Below are positions 51,601-61,100 of a stretch of 64,000 nucleotides of DNA, in pieces. Within the stretch, counting starts at the first letter, position 1, and each line of letters begins with the position of its first letter. The notes under the pieces were generated by a model that saw only the letters and a program-made list of their open reading frames with translations, was not told the origin of the DNA and searched no databases. The position numbers and the translations under genes are program-made. Source of the stretch: Lysobacteraceae bacterium PS02340 (lineage in GTDB: Bacteria; Pseudomonadota; Gammaproteobacteria; Xanthomonadales; Xanthomonadaceae); NCBI GenBank assembly GCA_029959605.1, contig JASCOC010000008.1:1-64000 (forward strand), given 5' to 3'.

Positions 51601-54047
51601 GTGAGTTCTTACCGAGTACCAGTGCACCGGCGATCCAGCTGAAGGATCCGCTGTGGTATGCGGCGAAGTACGGTGCCCCCGACCCGGCGAACTGGGATAC
51701 GAGTGCACCGGGCACACCTGGCCACGGCGATCCGGATAATTACTTCCTGGTCACGAATCCGCTGAATCTGCGCAACCAGCTGTCGAAAGCGTTCGACGAC
51801 ATCGCCAGCCGTGACGTCGAAGCAGGAAGCCGGACGTTGAGTGGTGCGCGTGTCGGCGCGGATTCTTTCACCTTGCAGCCCACGTTCCGTCGCGAGCGCA
51901 ATGGTAAGGACTGGACGGGTAATCTAACCGCACTGGCAATCAATGCGACAGGTTCCACGGGCGCGGCGCTCTGGAGTGCAGCTGCACAGCTCGCGACGCA
52001 GCCGCCCGCAGACCGCCCCATCTACACGTTGCGTTCGGCAGGCGCTGGGACGAGCACCCTTCCGGCAAATACCCGGGTGGAATTCCGCTCGACTAACCTC
52101 GGTGCGAACGAGGCGGATCGGCGTGGTGCGATCGGCTATTACCAGGCCGACATCGACAATGGGCACTACGGTATCAGGGGTTATTCCGCAGACAACATCG
52201 TGAGTTATCTGCGAGGCGACCGGACGCGAGAGTCCGCGGCGGGCGGAGCATCCAATACCCTGCGTACGCGCTCTTCCGTGCTCGGCAGCATCATCAACTC
52301 CGAGCCTGTCGTCTCGTCGCCTCGCGCCGATTTCGGATACGGCATGCACTCCGATCCAATGTTCTCCGGATACGCGCGCAATGGCGCCACCCGGGGCTAT
52401 CTGGATATCAAGGCAACACGAGGCGCGATGGCATATGTCGGCGCCAACGATGGCATGCTCCATGGGTTCTATGCGGGTACCACCCGGTGTAGTGCGAATC
52501 CCCAGCAGACGTGCGCCGAAGAAGGGGCAGGGCGCGAACGTTTTGCCTTCGTCCCCAATGCAGTGTTGAAAAACATGGCGCAGCTCGCCAAAACGGACGA
52601 GTTCTACGACCACCGCTATTACGTCGACGGGCAATTGAGCATCGGCGACGTGAAGATCGGAACCGGTGGCGCGAGTGACTGGCGGACGGTTCTCGTCGGG
52701 TCGACCGGTGCAGGCGCGCGCTCCGTTTTCGCGGTCGATATCAGTGGTTCCGGCAATGCGACCACAGCATCGACCATGAATCAGGACAGCATCCTCTGGG
52801 AGCGCAACAGCAGCGTCGACAATGACATCGGCTATGTCTACGGCAAGCCGCTGATCGTGCCGCTGGAGAATGGTCGTTGGGGTGTTCTCTTCGGAAACGG
52901 CTACGGCGGAAGCCGGAGCGATCCGTCCCTTTACATTCTGGACGCCTACACCGGTGCCCTCATCCGCAAGATCACCGCCGATGACGGTGTGCCGGCCGTT
53001 TCGCGCGGCGTGCTTCCGATCATCGGGGGCCTCATCGACGGCCTGATCTGTACGGTCACGCAGTTGGTGGGTAACGAGTGTGCGTCCAGAACCGCGCCCA
53101 TGAATGGCCTGGGGCAGGTCACCGCGATCGACAAGTCCGGTAACGGAAAGGTCGACACGATCTACGGTGGAGATCTGCAGGGCAATCTCTGGAAGTTCGA
53201 CCTTGCTTCCACCGACGATGCCGCTTGGGGCGTTGCCAATTCTGGACGTCCCCTGTTCAATGCGCAGATCGGTTCGGAACCACAGCCGATCACGGGTGGT
53301 ATTCGGGTTGCCGCGGGCCCCGGCACCGGGGTCATGGTCTACTTCGGCACAGGTCGGTATCTCTTCGACCGTGGGTCACAGCCCGGCGACAACGATGTCC
53401 AGCGCAATCCTTCCGTCCAGTCACTGTATGCCGTGTTCGACAACGGAACTGCGGTGACAACCGGGCGGGCCGCGTTGCAAGCGCAGTCCATCACGGGCTC
53501 GACGACTGGTGCCGACGGTTCCGTCGTGCGCGGCATCAGTCGTACCCGCGTGGCGTACTCCGGTGCCAACGCGAAACGCGGGTGGTATCTGGATCTGCAG
53601 GTTTACGACACGAGCGTGACGCCAGCCAGAAATCGCCCGCTCGGTGAGCGGTTCATTGCGACCCCGAGAATCCAGAGCGGCAGGGTGTTCTTCACCACGT
53701 TCACGCCTTCGGAAGACAGCTGCAATCCGGGCGGCGACAACTTCGTGTACGCACTGGATCTGCTGTCGGGATCGGGTGCGCTGGCGAACGTGCAGGTGCT
53801 GCCTTCGCAGCAGCCGGCATGCACGGGAGCCGATTGCGGGGCGATCAAGATCGAGGGCGGCGGCGCTCCGGTGACCAGTAATTCGGTTGCCGCGATCAGT
53901 GCAGTAACCCCGGTGGAGCCTGCTTCAGTGTGCGACCCCGCCACGATGAATTGTCCGACGTTCGAGCAATGTCAGGTGGTGATCTATCCAGGTGCGTTCG
54001 TGCTTCCTCGTCCATGTGGACGTCAATCATGGCGGCAAATCAGATGA
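48654..54047 (+). CDS. pilY1: PilY1-type pilus tip adhesin without vWA MIDAS
   Basis: A 1797-residue tip adhesin. The N-terminal region (SPLYLRDAVPPLNMLVMGKD) has no DxSxS metal site of a von Willebrand domain; instead an EF-hand-like loop DLDGDGSLD (75-83) follows. Around residues 342-445 lies a beta-rich insertion resembling a PA14-type carbohydrate-binding fold (GRFQVGNAAFLGGNYQFSVD, GDDAVDFEIRKNG). The C-terminal ~600 residues are the PilY1 propeller (TRSSVLGSIINSEPVVSSP, AYVGANDGMLHGFYAGT) with the Ca2+ loop DKSGNGKVD (~1493-1501) and GGDLQGNLWKFDL. It controls pilus extension, adhesion and twitching. GGAGG precedes the ATG; the stop overlaps pilE (ATGA). Confidence 0.93.
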   Translation: MASKNIVRVGVAGVVLVGAGLVSMQLRSDPIFIAGAPPPIAQSPLYLRDAVPPLNMLVMGKDHKIYYEAYNDASDLDGDGSLDTGYRGWDRKSPVPTDGSSRFKIDYYGYFNSYACYRWDAGSGGHFVPASAAPDKTCGRRGNEWSGDFLNYLTTSRMDALRRVLYGGWRQTDTASKTILQGAFFPQDAHSWGKEYQSVARDGYNIADYAPLALPSNGRYHLFAVTTTTGIANSFLFPNYQAPLFRVLKQSPYRVWNWLSIEGPVAGNNCFNASNQRVSCTSGGVAPAHPGHPANRGEFDTLERNFATTANLFGTGSIQQINCTSNDCNPFGVDDNYLTVVTGRFQVGNAAFLGGNYQFSVDGDDAVDFEIRKNGVLLNGGQAGYYGGHDVCNCNNYATSALDLDRGESYEIRFRHEEAAGGDKYILRYRRQVGVVWGAWEVVPGVGNSGQTGLRDLTLATYNLTPATGGVSRDDYLVRVETCPADEELRDTTCKVYPGGNAKPTGILHDYGESQRMYFGLITGSQRNNLEGGVLRRNISNFASEIDENTGVFRSDVEGIARSIDRLRMIGGAYNDGTTDNLTRDSNWNWGAGNGNCPSIGNRAIVNGECRMWGNPIAEMLYESLRYYAGASGATPRFATGGSTAGNEDQILGLPTPDWRNPYASAGTGLNYPSCARPYQTIISDINPSYDGDLPGSAFAGSAVSTGDTPATISAFDAASEGQAIWTAEFGAGARNVFIGEAGTLVDGNPTVKSATSFGNIRGLSPEEPGKMGTYYSASVARFARNVDVNAAADNQSISTYSIALASPLPRIEFPIGSGTVTLVPFAKTVSGTFGDGTRKPTNTIVDFYVEEYENFPQQTVDSSVNGGRPRAVFRINYEDVEQGNDHDMDAIARYEIVANANNTLTVRMFSEYAAGSANQNMGYIISGTTRDGVYLEVRDRDNGSQSSSAYLLNTPPGRWAGGCVGQMGSSPCNQGLGFESEREFLPSTSAPAIQLKDPLWYAAKYGAPDPANWDTSAPGTPGHGDPDNYFLVTNPLNLRNQLSKAFDDIASRDVEAGSRTLSGARVGADSFTLQPTFRRERNGKDWTGNLTALAINATGSTGAALWSAAAQLATQPPADRPIYTLRSAGAGTSTLPANTRVEFRSTNLGANEADRRGAIGYYQADIDNGHYGIRGYSADNIVSYLRGDRTRESAAGGASNTLRTRSSVLGSIINSEPVVSSPRADFGYGMHSDPMFSGYARNGATRGYLDIKATRGAMAYVGANDGMLHGFYAGTTRCSANPQQTCAEEGAGRERFAFVPNAVLKNMAQLAKTDEFYDHRYYVDGQLSIGDVKIGTGGASDWRTVLVGSTGAGARSVFAVDISGSGNATTASTMNQDSILWERNSSVDNDIGYVYGKPLIVPLENGRWGVLFGNGYGGSRSDPSLYILDAYTGALIRKITADDGVPAVSRGVLPIIGGLIDGLICTVTQLVGNECASRTAPMNGLGQVTAIDKSGNGKVDTIYGGDLQGNLWKFDLASTDDAAWGVANSGRPLFNAQIGSEPQPITGGIRVAAGPGTGVMVYFGTGRYLFDRGSQPGDNDVQRNPSVQSLYAVFDNGTAVTTGRAALQAQSITGSTTGADGSVVRGISRTRVAYSGANAKRGWYLDLQVYDTSVTPARNRPLGERFIATPRIQSGRVFFTTFTPSEDSCNPGGDNFVYALDLLSGSGALANVQVLPSQQPACTGADCGAIKIEGGGAPVTSNSVAAISAVTPVEPASVCDPATMNCPTFEQCQVVIYPGAFVLPRPCGRQSWRQIR

Positions 54048-54508
54048 GCATGCGCAACCAGCGGGAAATCCAAAGCGTGTGTGAGGCGGCCAAGCGATCT
54101 GGCGGCTTCACGCTGATCGAACTCATGGTGGTGGTGGCGGTCGTCGCGATCTTGGGCGCGATTGCATTCCCGTCGTATCAGGATGCAGTCCGCAAAGGCC
54201 ATCGCGGTCAAGCCAAGGCTGACCTGGTTGACCTCGCACAGCGGGCCGAACGATACAGAACGGTCAATGGGTCATATGCGGGTTTCTCGCTGAGTGCTGC
54301 GGATCAGAAGTCACCTCGACAAGGGACGACGCGCTACAACGTGTCGTTGACCTTGGACAACGCTGCACCGAGGACTTTTTTGCTCAAAGCGACGCCGACA
54401 ACTGCGCAAAAAGATCCACGATGCAGAGTGCTGGTCCTGAATCATCTCGGGCAGAAGACGATCGAGGGGAATCCCTCGCCTACCGGCACCGCCGCTGATT
54501 GCTGGTAG
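54044..54508 (+). CDS. pilE: Minor pilin PilE
   Basis: A 154-residue PilE-type minor pilin: leader of about 20 residues, cleavage KRSGG|FTLIELMVVVAVVAILGA, then the PilE pattern IAFPSYQDAVRKGHRGQAKA, DLVDLAQRAERYRTVNGSYA and a C-terminal disulphide pair (RCRVLVLNHLG...ADCW). Last gene of the operon. The ATG at 54044 overlaps the pilY1 stop; upstream in-frame ATGs exist but the coupled start is consistent with the other joints. Confidence 0.9.
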   Translation: MSMRNQREIQSVCEAAKRSGGFTLIELMVVVAVVAILGAIAFPSYQDAVRKGHRGQAKADLVDLAQRAERYRTVNGSYAGFSLSAADQKSPRQGTTRYNVSLTLDNAAPRTFLLKATPTTAQKDPRCRVLVLNHLGQKTIEGNPSPTGTAADCW

Positions 54509-54585
54509 GCCGGGTTCTTCGGCTTCTCCAGTGCAGGCGCGTTCTGGAGCGATAGAGGGCATCGCATTGTTTTTCGCAGTTTGGC

Positions 54586-54613
54586 TTGACGCTGGCGTTT
54601 TACCGACTAAAAT
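54586..54613 (+). promoter_or_regulatory. Promoter of tRNA-Asn
   Basis: TTGACG (54586-54591) and TAAAAT (54608-54613) with a 16-bp spacer, ending 10 bp before the mature tRNA 5' end. A strong sigma-70-like promoter. Confidence 0.8.
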
Positions 54614-54623
54614 ACGGCTCCCC

Positions 54624-54700
54624 GCCCGAATAGCTCAGCCGGTTAGAGCACTTGACTGTTAATCAGGGGGTCGTTGGTTCGAGTCCAACTTCGGGCGCCA
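54624..54700 (+). tRNA. tRNA-Asn (anticodon GUU)
   Basis: 77 nt with an encoded CCA end. Acceptor stem GCCCGAA/TTCGGGC, D-arm AGCTCAGCCGGTTAGAGC, anticodon stem CTTGA/TCAGG with loop CTGTTAA (anticodon GTT in DNA), T-arm GGTTCGAGTCC and discriminator G. All arms pair normally. It has its own promoter and terminator. Confidence 0.97.
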
Positions 54701-54708
54701 AGCATCAG

Positions 54709-54737
54709 AAGGTCTGCAGAAATGCGGACCTTTTTTT
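54709..54737 (+). terminator. Intrinsic terminator of tRNA-Asn
   Basis: Stem AAGGTCTGC/GCGGACCTT (with one G-T pair), loop AGAAAT, followed by seven T (54731-54737). A classical rho-independent terminator 8 bp after the CCA. Confidence 0.9.
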
Positions 54738-54795
54738 GTTGCGGCTCCCATGTGGGTGTTTCGGCCAGCGTGTCCGCAGCAGATCGGGTTCTGCA

Positions 54796-55323
54796 TCATC
54801 GGATTGGGCACGGTTGCTGGCGCGCAGGCCGCGCGCTCCGCACGCGTCCCAGATTGTTGACCACCACCTGTCCACCTAGCGCGTCACCGCGGCAGACGTT
54901 GACGGTCAGGTTGGTGCCCGCGCTGCGTCCGTCGCGCTGATAGCGGACGAAGGTTCTGGTCGATGCGAGGCGGATGCTCTGGGGCGCACCGGACGGCGCG
55001 TTGGCGACCCGGATGAGGTCGTCGTCCGTGTCGGGTTGCCGGTTGCCGTCGGGATCGGTGAAGACGATCCAGCCGTGGCCCCAATCCGCGTCCGGGCGGC
55101 AGCCGAGCAGGGCGTCGCCGGGGCAGGCGACGACCTGGTTCCGGCGCATGATGGCCGTACTCCGTGCCATTGCGAGGTCCGCGCTGATCAGGTGCAGAGC
55201 GGTCTGGACCCGGTGCCGGGCCAGTGTCTCGGCAAATGCCGAGAGTCCGAACGTGCCGAGCAGCGCGAGGATGACGAGCGTGGTCATCAGCTCGATGAGA
55301 GTGAGTCCATGTTGCTGTCGCAT
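54796..55323 (-). CDS. Second FimT/GspH-type minor pilin
   Basis: A 175-residue GspH/FimT-type pilin: leader MRQQHG followed by LTLIELMTTLVILALLGTFG (cleavage after Gly, with Leu at position +1 and Glu5), the domain blocks FAETLARHRVQTALHLISAD, MARSTAIMRRNQVVACPGD, DADWGHGWIVFTDPDGNRQP and a C-terminal cysteine pair. It is a paralogue of the fimT that opens the pilin operon but stands alone, on the other strand, beyond tRNA-Asn. Its role may be alternative pilus priming or DNA binding. The frame is open 80 codons upstream without coding character. Confidence 0.9.
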   Translation of the reverse strand: MRQQHGLTLIELMTTLVILALLGTFGLSAFAETLARHRVQTALHLISADLAMARSTAIMRRNQVVACPGDALLGCRPDADWGHGWIVFTDPDGNRQPDTDDDLIRVANAPSGAPQSIRLASTRTFVRYQRDGRSAGTNLTVNVCRGDALGGQVVVNNLGRVRSARPARQQPCPIR

Positions 55324-55643
55324 GCGGACATCCTTGTCCTGTCGCTGGGCGGTGCCTTCGTCGTGCGGCTGCGAGCGTCCCATTATGTCCGTTCGCTGTG
55401 CCCGTCTCAGGTCCTGCACCGGGCACCTGCGATCCTGCAGGTCGTTCAGAGTCCGCCTGATCGCACGGCGTTGCAGCCGGCCGGCGTCCCGCGTGGAGGT
55501 CGGAAGCCGCCCACTGCTACCGTGAGCGGTGGCATCGCGAGGATGTCCGGGCCCTGACCGCAACTGGCTGGTGGCATCGGGCCTCCGTTGTCGCCATCCG
55601 CTTTCGTCCCCATGTCCCGTGCTTCCCCGGATCGTCCCTCGCC
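55324..55643. other. Gene-free region between fimT paralogue and uvrB
   Basis: 320 bp upstream of both divergent genes. It must hold both promoters, but I see no convincing -35/-10 pair, no LexA box before uvrB and no repeat. Confidence 0.5.
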
Positions 55644-57677
55644 ATGAACGAAGTCATCCATCCCGCCGCGTTCCAGCTCGTCTCGCCCTACCAGCCGGCG
55701 GGTGATCAGCCGCAGGCGATCGAAAAGCTGGTCGAGGGGTTCGAGGCCGGGCTGGCGCACCAGACGCTGCTCGGCGTCACGGGGTCCGGCAAGACCTACA
55801 CGATCGCGAACGTGATCCAGCAGGTGCAGAAGCCGACGCTGGTGATGGCGCCGAACAAGACCCTGGCGGCGCAGCTCTACGGCGAGTTCAAGTCGTTCTT
55901 TCCGCACAACGCGGTCGAGTACTTCGTCAGCTACTACGACTACTACCAGCCCGAGGCCTACGTGCCGTCGTCGGACACGTACATCGAGAAGGACAGTTCG
56001 GTGAACGAGCACATCGAGCAGATGCGGCTGTCGGCGACGAAGGCCTTGCTCGAGCGACGCGATGCGATCGTGGTGTGCTCGGTGTCGGCGATCTACGGCC
56101 TCGGCGATCCGAACGAGTACTTCCGGATGGTGTTGCACATGGTGCGCGGCGAGCGCATCGACCAGCGCGAGCTCATCCGGCGGCTGACCGAGATGCAGTA
56201 CAGCCGCAACGACACGGAGCTGCGGCGCGGTACCTACCGGGTGCGCGGCGAGATCATCGACATCCATCCGGCGGAGTCGGAGATGGACGCGCTGCGCATC
56301 GAGCTGTTCGACGGCGAGATCGAGCGCATCACCCAGTTCGATCCGCTGACCGGCGAGACCAAGCGCACGCTGCCGCGCTACACGATCTACCCGAAGTCGC
56401 ACTACGTCACCACACGCCGCACGACGCTCGAAGCGGTGGAGGCGATCAAGGCCGAGCTGCCGCCACGACTGGAACAGTTCTATGCCGAAAACAAGCTGGT
56501 CGAGGCGCAGCGGCTGCAGCAGCGCACCCAGTTCGATCTGGAAATGATGGCCGAGGTCGGCTACTGCAACGGCGTGGAGAACTATTCGCGGCACCTGACC
56601 GGGCGTATGCCCGGCGAGGCGCCGCCGTGCCTGTTCGATTACCTGCCGCCTGATGCGCTGCTGGTGATCGACGAGTCGCACGTGACCGTTCCGCAGATCG
56701 GCGCGATGTACAAGGGCGACCGCTCGCGCAAGGAAACGCTGGTGAATTTCGGCTTCCGCCTGCCGTCGGCGATGGACAACCGGCCGCTGAAGTTCGAGGA
56801 GTGGGAAGGCCGCGCGCCGCGTGCGATCTTCGTGTCGGCGACGCCCGGCAAGTACGAGCTGGACAAGTCGGAAGGGCAGATCACCGAACTGGTGGTGCGA
56901 CCGACCGGCCTGATCGATCCGCAGGTCGAGATCCGCCCGGTCGCCAGCCAGGTCGACGACGTGCTCGGCGAGATCCGCGAGCGGGTTGAGATGGGCGACC
57001 GCGTGCTGATCACCGTGCTGACCAAGCGCATGGCCGAGAACCTCACCGAATATCTCGGCGAACACGACATCAAGGTGCGTTACCTGCACTCGGACATCGA
57101 CACCGTCGAGCGCGTGGAGATCATCCGCGACCTGCGCCTGGGCAAGTTCGACGTGCTGGTGGGCATCAACCTGCTGCGCGAAGGTCTCGACATGCCCGAG
57201 GTGTCGCTGGTCGCGATTCTCGATGCGGACAAGGAAGGCTTCCTGCGTTCGGGTGGCTCGCTGATCCAGACCATCGGCCGCGCGGCGCGCAACCTGCGCG
57301 GCAAGGCGATCCTCTACGCCGACCGCATCACCAACTCGATGCAGATGGCGCTCGACGAGACCGACCGTCGCCGGGCAAAGCAGGTCGAGTACAACGCCGA
57401 GCACGGCATCACACCGACGTCGGTGGCGCGTGCGATCGACGACATCATGGAAGGTGCCCGCGCCGAGCCCGAGACGGAGAAGAAGGGGCGTGGCAAGAGC
57501 CGCAAGGTTGCCGAGCCGGCCGAGGATTACAGCGCGCTGTCGCCGGAGAAGCTGGCCGCGCGCCTGAAGACGCTGGAACAGCAGATGTACCAGCACGCGC
57601 GCGATCTGGAGTTCGAGGCCGCCGGCCGCATCCGCGACCAGATCCGCCAGATCAAGGACGCCAGCCTGGTCCGATAA
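55644..57677 (+). CDS. uvrB: Excinuclease ABC subunit UvrB
   Basis: The 677-residue damage-recognition helicase of nucleotide excision repair. N-terminal [20 protein letters not shown], Walker [18 protein letters not shown], the beta-hairpin [20 protein letters not shown] that clamps damaged DNA, DEAD-like box [18 protein letters not shown], motifs [19 protein letters not shown] and IGRAARN, and the C-terminal UVR motif ([20 protein letters not shown]) that contacts UvrC. Full length and intact. It recruits UvrC after UvrA loading. The ATG is the family start. tRNA-Val lies 57 bp downstream. Confidence 0.98.
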   Translation: MNEVIHPAAFQLVSPYQPAGDQPQAIEKLVEGFEAGLAHQTLLGVTGSGKTYTIANVIQQVQKPTLVMAPNKTLAAQLYGEFKSFFPHNAVEYFVSYYDYYQPEAYVPSSDTYIEKDSSVNEHIEQMRLSATKALLERRDAIVVCSVSAIYGLGDPNEYFRMVLHMVRGERIDQRELIRRLTEMQYSRNDTELRRGTYRVRGEIIDIHPAESEMDALRIELFDGEIERITQFDPLTGETKRTLPRYTIYPKSHYVTTRRTTLEAVEAIKAELPPRLEQFYAENKLVEAQRLQQRTQFDLEMMAEVGYCNGVENYSRHLTGRMPGEAPPCLFDYLPPDALLVIDESHVTVPQIGAMYKGDRSRKETLVNFGFRLPSAMDNRPLKFEEWEGRAPRAIFVSATPGKYELDKSEGQITELVVRPTGLIDPQVEIRPVASQVDDVLGEIRERVEMGDRVLITVLTKRMAENLTEYLGEHDIKVRYLHSDIDTVERVEIIRDLRLGKFDVLVGINLLREGLDMPEVSLVAILDADKEGFLRSGGSLIQTIGRAARNLRGKAILYADRITNSMQMALDETDRRRAKQVEYNAEHGITPTSVARAIDDIMEGARAEPETEKKGRGKSRKVAEPAEDYSALSPEKLAARLKTLEQQMYQHARDLEFEAAGRIRDQIRQIKDASLVR

Positions 57678-57694
57678 AAATTTGCGTGCGGGTA

Positions 57695-57723
57695 TTCGAC
57701 AATGCGCGAATCCGGTGTATGAT
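57695..57723 (+). promoter_or_regulatory. Promoter of tRNA-Val
   Basis: TTCGAC (57695-57700) and TATGAT (57718-57723), 17-bp spacer, ending 11 bp before the tRNA. Confidence 0.65.
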
Positions 57724-57734
57724 TCGCACCCTTC

Positions 57735-57809
57735 GGGCGGTTAGCTCAGCGGTAGAGCACTACCTTGACATGGTAGGGGTCACAGGTTCGAACCCTGTAC
57801 CGCCCACCA
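57735..57809 (+). tRNA. tRNA-Val (anticodon GAC)
   Basis: 75 nt with encoded CCA. Acceptor stem GGGCGGT/ACCGCCC, anticodon stem CTACC/GGTAG with loop TTGACAT (anticodon GAC), T-arm CAGGTTCGAACCCTG and discriminator A. All arms pair. A weak hairpin CCACCT...AGGTGG (57807-57840) follows and may help 3' processing or termination. Confidence 0.97.
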
Positions 57810-58107
57810 CCTTCAACCCTGGATGCAACGGGTGAGGTGGAACGAAGTTCCGGCGTGGATGGAGATCGTCTCCGCGCCGATGTGACGCAGGATTGGCCGA
57901 GCGCCCCGTCACGCCGGATCCGTTTCGAATCCAGAAGACCGATGCTTCGGTCGTATTCGCGTGTCTGGAGAGCGGCGGACCTATCGCACGAGATCGTCTC
58001 GTGGCGCCTGATCGTCGGCCTTCCATGCACCTGTCTTCATCACGCCGCCGCGGGCGGTCGAGGCGCAGCCTAGCGGCAAGCAGGCCGCCGGCTTGACAGG
58101 ATCCTCC

Positions 58108-61100
58108 ATGCACCCTGTTTCGAGGATGTCCCGCCGTTGGGCGCGTCTGCGCCGTCGGTTCGGACTGTTGTCGCACCCGGTCACGTCTGCTGACCTCGCA
58201 TCCGAAGCGCCGATCCGCGCCCAGCTCTTCAGCGCCGAGCAGATGGAACTGCACGGCAAGGCGCTCGCGCTGACGCATCGCATCCATGCCGGCCGCGTGC
58301 CGGACCGCCTGCTCGCACGACTCAGCGACAACGCCGCGCTGCTCGAAGACGCGCGCACGTTCCTGTCGCTGATGGTGCGCGACGACATCCGGATCACACC
58401 GGCCGGCGAGTGGCTGCTCGACAACTACCACCTGATCGAAGAGCAGGTGCGTCTGGCGCGGCGCCATCTGCCCAAGGGCTACAGCCGCGAGCTGCCGGCG
58501 TTGTCGAAAGGCGCATCGGCGGGCCTGCCGCGCGTCTATGACCTCGCGATGGAAGCGGTCGCGCACGGCGACGGCCAGGTGGACGCCGTCACGCTGAGCC
58601 GCTTCGTCGCGGCCTACCAGTCGGTGACGCCACTGACGCTCGGCGAGCTGTGGGCGATTCCGATCATGCTGCGCCTCGCGGTGCTGGAGAACCTGCGACG
58701 CATGGCGGCAGGCGTGATCCGGGACGGCCGTGACCATCGCCGCGCGCGCCAATGGGCCGAGCGTCTCAATGCCACCGCGGCCAATTCACCGAAGGATGTC
58801 GTGCTGATCGTTGCGGACATGGCACGCAGCCAGCCGCCGGCAACCGGTGCGTTCGTGGCCGAACTGACGCGCGGCCTGCACGGCCGCGGCGCGCTGCTCT
58901 CGATGCCGCTGACCTGGATCGAGCAGTGGTTGACCGACAGCGGCCTGCGGATCGACGCCCTGGTCCATGCCGAGAGCCAGCAGCAGGCGGCCGATCAGGT
59001 GTCGATCGGCAACAGCATCGGCAGCCTGCGCTTCCTCGCCAACATGGACTGGCGCGAGTACGTCGAGACCATGAGTCTCGTCGACGCTGCATTGCGCGAA
59101 GATCCCGGTGCGACCTACAGCCTGATGGATTTCGCCACCCGCGATCACTACCGCCACGCGGTCGAGACGATCGCGAAGCGTTCCGGTGCCAGCGAGGTGC
59201 AGGTCGCACAGACCACCGTGCAACTTGCGCAGGCGCATCCGGCCGACAGCATCGAAGCGCACGTCGGCTACTACCTCGTCGATGACGGCATCGATCGCAC
59301 CGTGTCGACGCTCGCCTCGTCGCACGGACACCGCAAGGCGCGCATGGCGCCGCGCACGGTGCCGCTGCCGGTCTATCTCGCTTTGATCGCCGTCGTCGTC
59401 GTGCTGGCGACGACTGGCCTGCTCGGCCAATCCGGCGCGCATCTCGTGCCCTGGGCGCCGGCTTGGCTGTTGATCCTGCTGGGCCTGCTGGTCTTCAGCG
59501 AACTCGGTATTGCGCTGACCAACTGGCTGGCCACGGTCATCGTGGCGCCGAAGCCGCTGCCGCGGCTGGATTTCTCGCTCGGCCTGCCCGCGAACGAACG
59601 GACGCTGGTCGTCGTGCCCTGCATGTTCGGCGATATCGCCAGCGTCGATACGCTGGTCGAAGGGCTGGAGGTGCGGTTCCTCGCCAACCGCGATCCGCAT
59701 CTGCATTTCGCGCTGCTCAGCGATGATCTCGATGCCGACCAGCAGACGCTGCCCGGTGATGCTGCCGTGCTGGCGCATGCGTCCGCGCTGATCGCCGGTC
59801 TCAACCAGCGCTATCTCGCCGACAGTCCAGCGCCCGGCGGCGACCGCTTTTTCCTGTTCCATCGGCCGCGCACCTGGAACGCGGGCGAGGGGCGATGGAT
59901 CGGCGAAGAACGCAAGCGCGGGAAGCTCGCCGCGTTGAACGGCTTCCTGCGCGGCGCCGGCACGGGCGCGTTCCAGCAGATCGTCGGCCGCACCGAAGTG
60001 CTGGCCAACGTGCGTTACGTGATCACCCTGGATACCGACACGCGCCTGCCGCGCGACGCTGCGCGCGCCTTCGTCGGTACGTTGGCGCATCCGCTCAACC
60101 GCGCGGTGTTCGATCCGAAACGCAATCGCGTGACGCGTGGCTACGGCATCCTGCAGCCGAGCGTCGGCAGCAGTTTCAGTGGCCGGCGTATCAGCCGCTA
60201 CGCCCGCATGTACGGCAGCGAGCCGGGCATCGATCCGTATACGCGCACCGTCTCTGACGTCTACCAGGATCTCTTCGGCGAAGGCTCGTTCGTCGGCAAG
60301 GGTATCTACGATGTCGACGCGTTCGAGCAGGCTTTGCACGGACGTTTCCCCGACAACCGCATCCTCAGCCACGACCTGCTCGAAGGCTGCCACGCGCGTG
60401 CCGGTCTGGTCAGCGACGTGCGTCTGTACGAGGACTACCCGGCGCGCTACGCCGCCGACGTCAAGCGCCGCCATCGCTGGATCCGTGGCGACTGGCAGTT
60501 GCTGCCCTGGGTAATGCCGTGGGTGCCGACCGAGCACGAAGGCCGCGTGCGCAATCCGCTGTCGTGGCTGTCGCGCGGCAAGTTGATCGACAATCTGCGT
60601 CGCAGTCTGGTGCCGGCCGCTGCGCTCGCGCTGCTGGTATTCGGCTGGGCCACGCTCGCCGGGCCACTGGCGTGGACGTTCTGGCTGCTGACGGTGTTCT
60701 TCGCACCGGTGCTGATTCCAGCGTTGCGCGATCTGCTGTCGAAGCCGGCAGACATGCGCCTCGACACGCATATGCTGCAGGTCGGCGATGCGACCGGGCG
60801 CGGCCTCGTTCGCGCCGCGATCAACTTCGCCTGCCTGCCCTACGAGGCGATGTTTAGTCTGTCGGCAATCGCGCTGAGCCTGTGGCGCACGCTGGTCAGC
60901 CGCCGCCATCTGCTGCAGTGGAATCCGTCCAGCGAAGTGGAGCGCTCGCTCGGCAGCGGCATGGCCGCGGAGTTGCGCGCGATGTGGGGCGCGCCGGTGC
61001 TGTCGGTGCTGGTGGGCCTGCTGGTGATGCGGACGAATCCCGCAGCGCTGTGGATCGCCGGACCGGTGCTGCTGCTGTGGGCGGTCTCGCCGTTGCTGAT

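Noticed and set aside
54624-54700. tRNA-Asn as an integration (att) site
   Set aside because: No integrase gene and no partial repeat of the tRNA 3' end was seen nearby.
55324-55643. LexA/SOS box upstream of uvrB
   Set aside because: No sequence resembling a LexA dyad was found; uvrB may be constitutive here.
55446-57596. Minus-strand open frame of 716 codons
   Set aside because: Antisense to uvrB.
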